Shown here: piece by piece, positions 1 through 8,396 of the stretch
Numbering within the stretch: the first letter of the stretch is position 1
How the letters are laid out: each line of letters starts with the position of its first letter
NCBI RefSeq assembly: GCF_000746085.1
Contig: NZ_JQKO01000011.1
Span: forward strand, 1-64,000
DNA: 64,000 nucleotides
Direction of reading: 5' to 3'
Source: Methylocapsa aurea
GTDB lineage: Bacteria > Pseudomonadota > Alphaproteobacteria > Rhizobiales > Beijerinckiaceae
The notes under the pieces: generated by a model
The model's input: only the letters and a program-made list of their open reading frames with translations
Told to the model about the DNA's origin: nothing
Database searches by the model: none
Made by a program: the position numbers and the translations under genes

Positions 1-226
1 TTCTGCTTGCGCGATTTGACTGCTTCCTGCCGCAGCCAACCCGCCAGCTTCTCGGCGAATGGGTCCAATTTGCTTGGCCGATCGGGAACCTTGAACTTTG
101 GCTCAACCGCGTCCGCCCGCAGGTATTTGCGGATCGTGTTCCGGGACAATCCCGTCCGCCGCTCGATCTCCCGGATCGGGACGTCCTGCCGGAAATGCCA
201 GCGCCGGATTACGCTCAATAACGCCA
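1..226 (-). CDS. istA: IS21-family transposase IstA, N-terminal 75 residues (runs off the window)
   Basis: IstA is the DDE transposase of IS21 elements and acts with the AAA+ protein IstB. The visible part is the N-terminal DNA-binding region: it opens MALLSVIRRWHFRQDVPIRE and contains a helix-turn-helix with the motif RTGLSRNTIRKYLRAD around residues 26-41, typical of IstA. The catalytic domain lies beyond position 1. The ATG at 226 is about 110 bp from the element end, the usual distance. Whether the gene is intact cannot be judged from here. Confidence 0.85.
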
Positions 227-279
227 TGTCGATCACTCCTGGATCCCCCGACAAATCAGCCAGGGGGAGGTCAAAACAT

Positions 280-334
280 GGGTCAGTTCTCAGTGAAAAA
301 CTCTGGCCTTCCAGGGTCACATCTCAGTGGAAAT
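280..334. repeat. IS21 terminal repeats (two copies)
   Basis: GGGTCAGTTCTCAGTGAAAA at 280-299 and GGGTCACATCTCAGTGGAAA at 314-333 are imperfect direct repeats about 34 bp apart, just inside the element end. Such repeated terminal motifs serve as transposase binding sites in the IS21 family. Confidence 0.7.
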
Positions 335-1973
335 CAACAGCCGGGTCGGAATTGCGGGCTCCGAAGTGGAGCCCGTCCGACCCCTGCAGGCCTTCGAACG
401 GACCGGCGCCCACGGCGCGCTCGAGGACATAGCCCGCCACCTCGGTCGGCGGGGCCGACTGGGCATCGGCTGGCCACAGCGCCAGCGCTGACGGATCGGC
501 TGTGCTGGGCGGATCCCAGGCGATCTCGAAGCCGAGGTGATCGTCGCGCTGTCCCCGGCGGCTTGCCCGCGCCGAGCTCCCGAGATTCTCCACGTCGATT
601 CCTGTCGGCGGCGGAGGCGGCGCGCCAGGCGCGAAGACCAAGCCATAGACCGCCGCGGTGATTTCGACCGGCTCCTTCGGATCCAGCCCCGGCCCCAGCG
701 GCCGGGCGACCAGCCCGGCCAAGGCGCCGTCGCCCTTCAGGATGATCTCGTCGACCGGCGTGCTGAACTCGACCAGCGTCCGCTGACCGAGCGCTGCCGA
801 CAGGCTCGCGACGGGCAGGCTTGAGCGCAGGCCAAGGATGTCGAGCGGTCCCTCCGAGCGGCCGTCGAGGACCACCCGCGTGGTCGGCGTCGGCAGGCTG
901 GCCCTGATCCGCTTGAACCGGATCAGCTTCCGGAGCGCGGTCAGCGTGTCCGAGGCCGCGGCATCGGCCTCGACGATCGGCGCGGGCGTGACATGCAGCA
1001 CCACCTCGCCGAGGGCGAAGCGCGAGGGCAGCGCGTAGCCGCGCGGCGCGGTATGGAAATCGACCCGCTGCTCGTCCCGGTCGGCGCGCGGGACCTTTCC
1101 CCGGATGCGGTAGTCATAGGCCTCGCCGGGGGTCAGATCGAAGCGGTCGATGAAGCCGAGCCCCAGCCCGCGGCGCAACGGCGACGAGGCCGACAGGGCC
1201 GTGACCAGGCCGAAGGGCAGCGTGTCCCAGCCGCTCGCATCGGCGGTGGGGTCGTTGACCGAGACGCGCCAGGCCGCATTGGCGAACGGCCGCCGGAGCG
1301 CCGCATTGGCATAGCGCGAGAGGTCGTCGAACGCCCCGTCGATGTCTTCCGGAGTGGCTTGGGCGATCGCCTGCTGATGCTCATCATTTACCGAGGCCAG
1401 CGACGGGTTGACAGCGCGGAAGGGCATCTGCAGCCCCGATACGATGGTCTTCGCGCCGTCCCAGACGACCTTGTCACGCAGGTCGCCGCAAATCCTGACC
1501 GGCGCGTCGATTGTCTTGAGGACGAACCAGACCGTCGCGATGTCGGCTGCCGCGAGGCGGCAGGCGCCGCCGCTGAAAGTCCTTGCCGCGACGACCTTGC
1601 CGTCGGCGCGGGCGGCGAAGGCGGCGATGCCCTGGCTTGCGGCGATGTCGACCGTGTCGCGCCGCCGGACGAGGTCGCAACGGAAGGTCCAAGAGCCCTT
1701 AAGCGGCTCTACTTGATTGTTCGGCGTGGCCCAGACGGTCGCGTCCGGCAGCGGCAGGACCCCCAGGCGCCGGGCGCGGTCGAGATCGGCGGGGGCGAGG
1801 CTGAAACAGTGACTGCCGTCGGGGCGTTCGGCCACTCGCCGCTCAATGGTGAAGCCTTCGAGCGCATGGCCGGTCGGAAAAGGCGGTGACCAGAGCAGGT
1901 GGATGCCGTCGAGTTTCCCACCTGAGAGCTCCGATATGGCGTGAAATGCGAACATCAGCGCACCTGGAGCCAC
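324..1973 (-). CDS. Fibronectin-III-like hypothetical protein, C-terminally truncated by the IS21 element
   Basis: The function is not recognised. The 549-codon reading frame has segments that look like fibronectin type III strands: GFTIERRVAE near residue 40 and GYVLERAVGAGPFEGL near residue 520. A proline-rich linker (PPPPP) lies near residue 450. It has no signal peptide or transmembrane segment, and composition matches the flanking chromosome. The start could also be the internal ATG at 1955. The last four residues and the stop codon are supplied by the IS terminus, so the native C-terminus is lost. Modular beta-sandwich proteins of this kind are often surface or phage-tail-like, but nothing nearby supports either role. 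Confidence 0.6.
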   Translation of the reverse strand: MAPGALMFAFHAISELSGGKLDGIHLLWSPPFPTGHALEGFTIERRVAERPDGSHCFSLAPADLDRARRLGVLPLPDATVWATPNNQVEPLKGSWTFRCDLVRRRDTVDIAASQGIAAFAARADGKVVAARTFSGGACRLAAADIATVWFVLKTIDAPVRICGDLRDKVVWDGAKTIVSGLQMPFRAVNPSLASVNDEHQQAIAQATPEDIDGAFDDLSRYANAALRRPFANAAWRVSVNDPTADASGWDTLPFGLVTALSASSPLRRGLGLGFIDRFDLTPGEAYDYRIRGKVPRADRDEQRVDFHTAPRGYALPSRFALGEVVLHVTPAPIVEADAAASDTLTALRKLIRFKRIRASLPTPTTRVVLDGRSEGPLDILGLRSSLPVASLSAALGQRTLVEFSTPVDEIILKGDGALAGLVARPLGPGLDPKEPVEITAAVYGLVFAPGAPPPPPTGIDVENLGSSARASRRGQRDDHLGFEIAWDPPSTADPSALALWPADAQSAPPTEVAGYVLERAVGAGPFEGLQGSDGLHFGARNSDPAVDFH

Positions 1974-2131
1974 GGTCAGGGGTCAGGCAGGAGTGAACTG
2001 CCTCCACTGAAGTGGTCCGCCAACGCCCGCTACAAAGACAACTGGAGCTTGACTATGGGCCCACCCAGGGGTGATTTTGCATCCCAACACCCGCATTTCC
2101 GGAAGTACAGAGCTTTGGCGATCACAAATAT

Positions 2132-2564
2132 GTGATCGCGAGGCTGATCGGCTGCGGTCTTGCGCGCCTTGCCCGAGACGCCTTTCGAGCCCTGCGACAA
2201 GCGCGCAGCGAAGACGTCGACGAAGAGCGCGCCGTGGCGCGCCTCGCGCGACAACGGCGACTTGCTCATATCCCGCATGAGGAAGTGAGCTTCATCGTGG
2301 GCCACGGCGTCGAAGCTCAAATTGATGGACGCCGCATCCGGTTCGGCAACCGACGCTTCCTGCAGGATGACGAACTTATATCGCTCGCCCGCGCGCGAGC
2401 TGCCAAAGACATTCGAGGCGGAAGGCAAGTCGCTTCTTTACGTGGCTGCCGATGACCGTCCGCTTGCGGTTTTCGCATTGCGTGACCGGCTGCGCCCGGA
2501 AAGGACCGGCGCGCTCCTGCAATGACGGGCGCTGGGCGTCAAGCGCATCGTCATGATCACATAG
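2132..2564 (+). pseudogene. Remnant of a heavy-metal P-type ATPase (nucleotide-binding region)
   Basis: Two frames join into one P-type ATPase segment. The first, to about 2390, reads through VGHGVEAQIDGRRIRFGNRR, the HP-loop/nucleotide-binding part of metal-transporting P1B ATPases. The second, from about 2395, reads FEAEGKSLLYVAADDRPLAV and then, past an in-frame TGA at 2523, RALGVKRIVMIT, the stretch just before the family's GDN hinge motif; a TAG follows at 2562. The phosphorylation motif DKTGT and all membrane segments are missing. The fragment therefore carries a frameshift, a stop and deletions, and is not functional. It adds to the picture of decay next to the IS element. Confidence 0.72.
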
Positions 2565-3030
2565 ACCGCGCCGCAAGATAAATCAGATCCCGTCGCTTCC
2601 CGCAGGAGAGCCGCCAGCGCCACGCCGCGGCGAAGCGCTGGCTGCGAAGTGATCCGCGGATCATCGTGCGGTGAGCCCGCTGACTTTCGACGCTGTCTTG
2701 ACTTTAGCCTCAATCATGCAAAACTCCATTTGCCCGGCGGTAACTCGTTTACCTGCGAGCATTTGAAGTATGCCAATACAACTCACCAACACTGATCAGA
2801 AAAAGCGTCGTCGTGGACAGATCAGATCAAAGGATGTCACTCGGCATCCGATCTGTATTCTCGGGCGTTCGTTCGATCAACCTAAGAGGGTCACGATTTC
2901 GGGTAAAGCGGCTCGACGCATGGGCCTTTCCGTTTTTTTGAGCCGGTAAAGCTTGGGAAACTGAAGGCGCCCGACTTAACCGATGCGAATATAGCTTGTA
3001 GAGCCAGGATCGCTCCTGCTGAAAGGGTTC
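2565..3030. other. Non-coding stretch with one imperfect hairpin
   Basis: No credible gene is seen. The region is richer in AT than its surroundings. It contains a nested inverted repeat at 2817-2856 (outer arms ACAGATC/GATCTGT, inner arms GGATG/CATCC) without a following T-run. Confidence 0.4.
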
Positions 3031-3270
3031 ATGAAAATGTTGTCTCGCCGCTCTTTCTTAGATGGTCTTTTTGCGATAGGCGCAGCTGCGGTGTTTGCGG
3101 CAGGCGCATCCGAAGCCGTCGCCGCCGCTCCTGAAGCGCAGGGCGCCCCTCCCGCGACTTCGCGCCGCCGCAGCCGGCCCGCTCATCCTCATTCCTGGTG
3201 GGAGCGCCGCGCTCGGCGGAGACGACTCCGCGCCGAACAGAGACGCAGACGCGCCAAGCCCGCTCAATGA
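3031..3270 (+). CDS. Small exported protein with Tat signal and arginine-rich tail
   Basis: This 79-residue protein begins with a twin-arginine signal (SRRSFLDGLF at residues 5-14), a hydrophobic alanine-rich core and a plausible cleavage site near residues 28-33. The C-terminal half is dominated by arginine (WWERRARRRRLRAEQRRRR). It resembles in plan the small protamine-like Tat proteins common in Rhizobiales and the one at 8080-8319 in this window, although it lacks that protein's Cys-Trp motif. GAAAGGG about 6 nt upstream can serve as ribosome site. Function unknown. High GC could also produce the arginine tail by chance, so the tail frame is less certain than the signal. Confidence 0.5.
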   Translation: MKMLSRRSFLDGLFAIGAAAVFAAGASEAVAAAPEAQGAPPATSRRRSRPAHPHSWWERRARRRRLRAEQRRRRAKPAQ

Positions 3271-3595
3271 CGGCGTTTTAATTGTCTCCGGGCCCCTGGG
3301 AGCGCCGCCAGAGGCCCGGACTGAAATCCTTTAGAGCCAAACGGCGATTGCCGGAGAATAATTTCAAGCCAATAGCAGCGTAAGGATTGTCCGCGGGCTT
3401 TGCGCAACGAGAGGCGGCGACCCCTTGCGCAAGGCAGCCATCGGGGCTCCCCGCGTAGGCGAGGGAAATCGACCGATGATGAACAATTAAGGGCGTCGTC
3501 GGGCAGGTCCAACAAAGTCGCACGTTGTGGGATTGAGGCGCCGGGCGCCAGTCGCGATTGGATATGTGAGCATATCCAGGTTAAAGGACGGCGCC

Positions 3596-4711
3596 TTGGC
3601 AGTATGCAGCCCTTATCCGAAAGCGTGGCGCGTTTTGGCGCGCACCCTGATTCTTTTACCGGCTTTTGCTCCTTTGCTCGCTGGGTGCGACAAGGCGGAG
3701 ACGGAAGCCAAGGCTCCCGAGCCGCGCCCGGTCCGCACGGTCACCACCGAGAAAAGCGAGATCGGCGAATTGGTCGTTCTGACCGGACAGATTCAAGCGG
3801 AAAACGAAGCCGCTCTCGCCTTTCGCATCGGCGGACGGATCATCGAAAGATTGGTCGGCGTCGGCGACCATGTCGAACCGGATCAGGTGCTGGCCAAACT
3901 CGACCCGCAGAACGAGTTGAACGCCTTGCGATCGGCGCGGGCCGCACTTTCGGCCGCAAAAGCGCAATTGGCGCAGGCGCGCAATACGTTTAAGCGCCAG
4001 GAAACTCTTTTGGCGAGGGGATTTACCACCAAGGTCCTTTTCGATCAGGCGCAGCAGGAGCTGCGCACCACGCAATCCCGGGTCGATGACGCCAAATCGC
4101 AGTTGGAAATCGCCGAGGATCGCGTGAGCTACACTCAACTCAAGGCGAACGCCGCAGGAACTGTCACCGCCCGAGGCGCCGAGTCCGGCGAAGTGGTGCA
4201 GGCTGGACAAATGATCTTCCAGGTCGCCCGGAAGGTGGGATGGGACGCCGTGTTCGACGCGCCAGCCCAGGTGATACGGTCGGCTCCTCCCGACCCTAAA
4301 ATCATCGTAGCCCTGACCGACGATCCTTCGGTCACGGCGACCGGGCGGGTGCGTCAGGTCGATCCGCAGGCCGATCCCATCACCCGGACATTCAAGGTGA
4401 GGGTAAGCTTGAGCGATCCTCCGAGCGCCATGCGGCTTGGCGCGACGGTGACGGGACGCATGGAGTTGGATTCGGCCGCAGGCATCTCGGTTCCCGCCAG
4501 CGCCCTCACGACGATCGATCGCCAGCCTGCAGTCTGGATCGTCGATCCTTCGAGCCTGACGGTGTCGCTGCGCAATGTAGAGGTGTTGCGGTTCGATCCC
4601 GGATCGGTGGTGATTTCGCAAGGCCTGGACGGTGGGGAGATCGTCGTGACCGCCGGCGTTCAGGCGCTCCACCCCGGGCAAAAGATACGCCTGATCGGAT
4701 CGCCTTCGTGA
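3596..4711 (+). CDS. RND efflux periplasmic adaptor (membrane fusion protein), lipoprotein
   Basis: The protein is the periplasmic adaptor that links an inner-membrane RND pump to an outer-membrane channel. It has a hydrophobic lead ending in the lipobox LLAGC (Cys31 from the TTG start), a biotinyl-lipoyl-like half near GRIIERLVGVGDHVEPDQVL, a long coiled-coil hairpin (LRSARAALSAAKAQLAQARN onward), the second lipoyl half with the LKANAAGTVTAR motif, and beta-barrel and membrane-proximal domains to the end. The TTG at 3596 follows AAAGGA at 3583-3588 with ideal spacing and gives a normal lipoprotein signal; the frame is open from a GTG at 3527. The stop overlaps the pump gene start by 4 bp. 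No outer-membrane channel gene is adjacent. Substrate unknown. Confidence 0.9.
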   Translation: MAVCSPYPKAWRVLARTLILLPAFAPLLAGCDKAETEAKAPEPRPVRTVTTEKSEIGELVVLTGQIQAENEAALAFRIGGRIIERLVGVGDHVEPDQVLAKLDPQNELNALRSARAALSAAKAQLAQARNTFKRQETLLARGFTTKVLFDQAQQELRTTQSRVDDAKSQLEIAEDRVSYTQLKANAAGTVTARGAESGEVVQAGQMIFQVARKVGWDAVFDAPAQVIRSAPPDPKIIVALTDDPSVTATGRVRQVDPQADPITRTFKVRVSLSDPPSAMRLGATVTGRMELDSAAGISVPASALTTIDRQPAVWIVDPSSLTVSLRNVEVLRFDPGSVVISQGLDGGEIVVTAGVQALHPGQKIRLIGSPS

Positions 4712-7700
4712 CCGGCCCCAATCTTTCCGAATGGGCGCTGAAACACCGATCGTTCGTCATCTTCATGATGATCGCGGTGACCGTCGCAGGCCTTTCTTCC
4801 TACTTCCGGCTCGGCCGCAGCGAGGACCCCGCTTTTACCTTCAGGACGATGATCGTGCAGGCTTCCTGGCCGGGCGCGACCCTCGACGACACGCTCGCGC
4901 AGATCACGGAAAGGCTTGAACGCAAACTGCAAGAAACCAAGGGCCTCGATTACCTGCGCAGCTACACGAGTCCCGGCGTCACGACAATTTTCGTCAATTT
5001 GAAAGGGGAGACGACCGCCGCCGAGGTGCCTGACATATGGTATCAGGTTCGCAAGAAGATCGGCGACATCCGCCATACCCTGCCGCCGGGCGTCGTTGGT
5101 CCGCGCTTCAACGACGATTTTGGCGACACCTATGGGTTGATTTACGGCTTTACCGCCGATGGATTCACCCATCGCGAACTTCGCGATTATGTCGAGGACA
5201 TCCGCTCGCGATTGCTGCAGGTTCCGGATGTATCGAAGATCGAAATCCTCGGCGCTCAGGATGAGCAGATCTTCGTCGAGTTTTCGATCCAGCACCTGGC
5301 CGGACTCGGGATCGACCGAGCGGCTTTGATCGCCGCATTGCAGGCGCAGAACGCAGTCAGCCCCTCGGGCTCCATACAGACCGGCAACGAGAAGCTTTCG
5401 CTGCGGGTGTCGGGCGCCTTCCGGTCTGAACAGGACATTCTCGCCGTCAATTTCCTGTCCAACGGGCGCTTGATCCGGCTTCGCGACATAGCCGAAGTGC
5501 GCCGCGCTTATGCCGATCCGCCGCAGCCGATGTTCCGCGTCAATGGACAGCCCGCAATTGGCCTCGCCATCGCCATGAGGAATGGCGGCGACATTCTGGC
5601 GCTCGGCCGGAACGTCAGCCAGGGGATTGACGCGGCCATCGCCGATCTGCCGCTCGGCATCGAGCCGACGCTCGTGTCCGATCAACCCGCGGTGGTCAAC
5701 ACCGCCATCGGCGAGTTCATGACCTCGCTGTGGCAGGCGATCGCCATCATCATGGCGGTGAGTTTCGTCAGTCTTGGGATCCGCGCCGGCGCGGTTGTCG
5801 CGCTGTCGATCCCGCTGACGATGGCCATTGTCTTCCCCATCATGGAAGGGCTCGGGATCGATCTCCAGCGCATTTCGCTGGGCGCTTTGATCATCGCCTT
5901 GGGCCTTCTCGTCGATGACGCCATGACCACCGTCGATGTGATGACTTCGCGCCTTGCTCAGGGCGAGAGCAAGGAGGAGGCCGCGACTTTCGCCTATAAG
6001 ACTTTGGCTTTCCCCATGCTGACGGGCTCGTTCGTCACGGCGGCGGGCTTCGTGCCGATCGGCTTTGCGCGGAGCGCGGCGGGCGAATACACGTTTTCGA
6101 TCTTTGCCGTCGTGACCATCGCGCTGATCGTTTCCTGGTTCGTCGCCGTTCTGTTCGCGCCATTGCTTGGCGTCGCGCTCCTCGCCAAGCCGAAGGCAGC
6201 GGCGACGGATCAACGAGGGCTGGTGTTGCGGCTCTTTCAACGGCTCCTTGTCGGGGCTATGCGAATGCGTTGGCTCACCATCGCTGCGACGCTGGCGTGT
6301 TTCGTTGCGGCTCTCCTGGCGCTGCCCTATGTGCCGCGACAATTTTTCCCGGCCTCCGACCGGCCGGAACTCGTCGTCGATCTCACCCTGCCACAAAATG
6401 CCTCGATCTACGCCAGCGACGCGGCGACGGCCACACTCGACGCAATCCTCAAGGGCGATCCCGACGTCGAACGCTGGAGCGCCTATGTCGGACGCGGGGC
6501 GATCCGCTTCTATCTTCCGCTCGACGTCCAACTGGCCAACGACTTCTTCGCCCAGGCGGTCGTCGTCGCCAAAGACGTCGCCGCGCGCAAGCGGCTTCAG
6601 ACGAAGCTCGAAAGAGCGCTGGCGGAGCAACTGCCGAGCGTTGTCGCCAGAGTGTCGCCGCTCGAGCTTGGGCCTCCTGTCGGATGGCCGGTGCAATATA
6701 GGGTTGGCGGTCCCGACATCGCGCAGGTGCGGTCAATCGCCTTGCGCCTCGCCGAAGTCCTTGGCGCGAACGCCAATGTCAGGGAGGTCAATTTCGACTG
6801 GATCGAGCCGTCCCGCATGGTCCGCATCAATATCGATCAGGATCAAGCCCGGCTCTTGGGCCTGAGTTCGCAAGCGCTCGCCGAGGTTCTGAACACGGTG
6901 ATGACCGGGGCGCCGATCACCCAGGTGCGCGACGACATCTATCTCGTCAACGTGATCGCAAGGGCGCAGGATGAACAGCGCGTCTCGCTGTCGACCTTGC
7001 GCGCCCTGCAGCTTCCGCTCCCCAACGGGCGCACGGCGCCGCTCAGCCAAGTCGCAACCTTCGATTTTGAGCAAGAATTTCCGCTGATCTGGCGCCGCCA
7101 GCGCGTTCCGACTTTGACGGTCCAGGCCGATGTCGCTTCCGGTGCGTCGCCGGAAAGCGCGGTCCAGTCGCTGGCGCCGGCGATTGCGAAGCTGAATGAA
7201 GGCCTGCCGAAAAACTACCACATCGAGGTAGGCGGGACAGTGGAGGAAAGCGGGCAATCGCAGGCGTCGGTTTTCGCCAAGGTTCCCCTGATGCTGTTCC
7301 TCATGGTCGCCTTCCTGATGGCGCAGCTGCACAGCTTCAGCCGCCTCTTTCTGGTCGTCAGCATTGTCCCGATGGGACTGATCGGGATCGTCGCCGCGCT
7401 GCTCATCTTTGGCAAGCCGCTTGGCTTCGTCGCGATCCTCGGCATTCTGGCGCTGCTCGGAATGATCGCCCGCAATGCGGTAATCCTCATTGAGCAGATC
7501 GAGACCGAGCGGACGGAGGGGAGGCAAACATGGGACGCCATCGTCGAGGGGACCCTCTCCCGCTTCCGCCCGATCATGCTGACGGCGATTTCGACGGTTC
7601 TCGGATTCATTCCGATTGCCCCAACGGTGTTCTGGGGGCCGATGGCTTTCGCGATCATGGGCGGATTATTCGTGGCGACGGTTCTTACCCTGATAGTCCT

Positions 7701-7764
7701 CCCCGCGCTCTACGTCGCATGGTTCCGAGTCAAGGAGCCGCGACGCGACCGCGTTGCGGCGTAA
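4708..7764 (+). CDS. RND efflux pump inner-membrane permease (AcrB superfamily)
   Basis: This 1018-residue protein is a proton-driven efflux permease of the HAE-type RND family, with the usual duplicated plan: one TM helix, a large periplasmic loop and five or six TM helices, repeated. The paired aspartates of the proton relay are present in TM4 (GLLVDDAMTT, near residue 400). In TM10 the lysine of the AcrB relay is arginine (GMIARNAVILIEQI). It starts with GTG overlapping the adaptor stop (GTGA), so the two are translationally coupled. The length is near the family norm of 1020-1050. The pair is of the adaptor-plus-pump type that borrows an outer-membrane channel encoded elsewhere. Confidence 0.93.
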   Translation: MTGPNLSEWALKHRSFVIFMMIAVTVAGLSSYFRLGRSEDPAFTFRTMIVQASWPGATLDDTLAQITERLERKLQETKGLDYLRSYTSPGVTTIFVNLKGETTAAEVPDIWYQVRKKIGDIRHTLPPGVVGPRFNDDFGDTYGLIYGFTADGFTHRELRDYVEDIRSRLLQVPDVSKIEILGAQDEQIFVEFSIQHLAGLGIDRAALIAALQAQNAVSPSGSIQTGNEKLSLRVSGAFRSEQDILAVNFLSNGRLIRLRDIAEVRRAYADPPQPMFRVNGQPAIGLAIAMRNGGDILALGRNVSQGIDAAIADLPLGIEPTLVSDQPAVVNTAIGEFMTSLWQAIAIIMAVSFVSLGIRAGAVVALSIPLTMAIVFPIMEGLGIDLQRISLGALIIALGLLVDDAMTTVDVMTSRLAQGESKEEAATFAYKTLAFPMLTGSFVTAAGFVPIGFARSAAGEYTFSIFAVVTIALIVSWFVAVLFAPLLGVALLAKPKAAATDQRGLVLRLFQRLLVGAMRMRWLTIAATLACFVAALLALPYVPRQFFPASDRPELVVDLTLPQNASIYASDAATATLDAILKGDPDVERWSAYVGRGAIRFYLPLDVQLANDFFAQAVVVAKDVAARKRLQTKLERALAEQLPSVVARVSPLELGPPVGWPVQYRVGGPDIAQVRSIALRLAEVLGANANVREVNFDWIEPSRMVRINIDQDQARLLGLSSQALAEVLNTVMTGAPITQVRDDIYLVNVIARAQDEQRVSLSTLRALQLPLPNGRTAPLSQVATFDFEQEFPLIWRRQRVPTLTVQADVASGASPESAVQSLAPAIAKLNEGLPKNYHIEVGGTVEESGQSQASVFAKVPLMLFLMVAFLMAQLHSFSRLFLVVSIVPMGLIGIVAALLIFGKPLGFVAILGILALLGMIARNAVILIEQIETERTEGRQTWDAIVEGTLSRFRPIMLTAISTVLGFIPIAPTVFWGPMAFAIMGGLFVATVLTLIVLPALYVAWFRVKEPRRDRVAA

Positions 7765-7864
7765 GCGCGGGAAAAGCGAGGCGTCTCCTGTGAGAGTCTG
7801 CGTGAGCAAGCCGCCGACTGAGGCGAGCGCCGACTTAGCTCACACTCCCGTGTTTGAAGAGTCC

Positions 7865-7909
7865 GAGCATATTCCGAACAAATTGAACCAATTTGTTCGG
7901 AATATGCTC
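7865..7909. repeat. Perfect 21-bp inverted repeat (palindromic intergenic element)
   Basis: Arms of 21 bp beginning GAGCATATTCCGAAC face each other across a 3-nt loop. The outer part GAGCAT.TTC...GAA.ATGCTC is shared with the element at 62137-62185 and partly with 50614-50643. No T-run follows on the + strand, so it is better called a dispersed palindromic repeat than a terminator, although it sits 100 bp after the RND operon and could protect the 3' end of that mRNA. Confidence 0.7.
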
Positions 7910-7913
7910 TGGA

Positions 7914-8038
7914 GCCGGATGATTTTGGACGGAATCGCAACGCGATCACGTCCAAAGTCTTAAATCCGCCTCTCATCAAAGAGTTAGAGCATGATGTCGT
8001 CCGAAAACCGGTTTCCACTTTTCGGCATCATGCTCTAG
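7914..8038 (-). repeat. Dispersed ~125-bp repeat, copy 1 (inverted relative to 33744-33872)
   Basis: Reading leftward, this block is nearly identical over its whole length to the block at 33744-33872. Each contains the nested palindrome GAGCATGATGCCGAAAAGTG ... CATCATGCTC and a second dyad around GACTTTGGAC...GTCCAAAGTC. It is non-coding and likely a mobile or spreading intergenic repeat of the Rhizobiales type. Confidence 0.85.
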
Positions 8039-8079
8039 GCTGGTGGCAAGGCGTAATTGTCACCAACCACGCCGGGGCT

Positions 8080-8319
8080 TCAGCGCCAGCCGCACACCCG
8101 ACGCCTCCTGCGCCACCAGCAAACCCGGCGGCGCACGCGGCGGCCACGTACAACGACGACTGCCTTTTCGATAAAATCTTCTGTCTTCGCAGAAGGCGCC
8201 AGCCCCATCGCTAGCGGCGAGGCTTCGGCTAGGTCCGGCATCATGGTCAGGCCGAGGGTGGCGGCTGCGGCGCCGCTTAGAATTGTTTTCAAGGCAGCGC
8301 GGCGATCAAGTGCGGTCAT
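8080..8319 (-). CDS. Small Tat-signal protein with Arg/Trp/Cys-rich tail
   Basis: The 79-residue product has a twin-arginine-like lead (LDRRAALKTILSGAAAATLG at residues 4-23), a cleavage region around MMPDLAEASP, and a basic C-terminus with paired Cys-Trp motifs (RRRVCWWRRRRRVCGWR). This form is frequent in Rhizobiales and often carries the misleading label protamine-like; the true role is unknown. GGGAGGG sits 6 nt before the ATG at 8319, so the start is well supported. The gene stands alone, with an operator-like dyad 59 bp upstream. Confidence 0.7.
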   Translation of the reverse strand: MTALDRRAALKTILSGAAAATLGLTMMPDLAEASPLAMGLAPSAKTEDFIEKAVVVVRGRRVRRRVCWWRRRRRVCGWR

Positions 8320-8377
8320 TTATTCCCTCCCAACAGACGTCAGAATTGACGCATCAAAAACTAGCGTCGGCGACGGT

Positions 8378-8396
8378 CAAGTCCATAGCGGACTTG
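8378..8396. promoter_or_regulatory. Operator-like dyad upstream of the small Tat protein
   Basis: CAAGTCC-ATAGC-GGACTTG is a perfect 7-bp dyad. On the leftward strand it runs directly into TTGACC, which would serve as a -35 element for the gene starting at 8319. Position suggests a repressor or activator site, but no regulator is encoded nearby. Confidence 0.4.

Larger units (their letters stand above)
1..339 (-). mobile_element. IS21-family insertion sequence, one end (rest lies left of the window)
   Basis: The stretch holds the start of an IstA-type transposase reading leftward and the non-coding terminus of the element. Two imperfect direct copies of a GGTCA-type terminal motif, at 280-299 and 314-334, match the multiple terminal repeats of IS21 elements. 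The element most likely ends with CA at 339 (TG on the other strand), because the coding sequence of the interrupted neighbour begins at 340. The istB partner and the other end are outside the window, so family assignment rests on IstA and the terminal repeats. Confidence 0.8.

Noticed and set aside
7-432. Rightward frame across the IS end
   Set aside because: It is antisense to IstA and crosses the IS junction; no coding character.
3100-3270. Protamine or DNA-packing protein
   Set aside because: The Arg-rich tail follows a Tat signal, so the product should be exported; the name protamine-like is not functional evidence.
4660-6696. Long open frame (678 codons) antisense to the RND permease
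   Set aside because: Composition is Arg/Asp/Gly/His-rich with no family resemblance, and it is the mirror of a well-conserved gene in GC-rich DNA.
7865-7909. Intrinsic terminator of the RND operon
   Set aside because: Perfect stem but no T-run on the + strand; it belongs to the dispersed palindromes.
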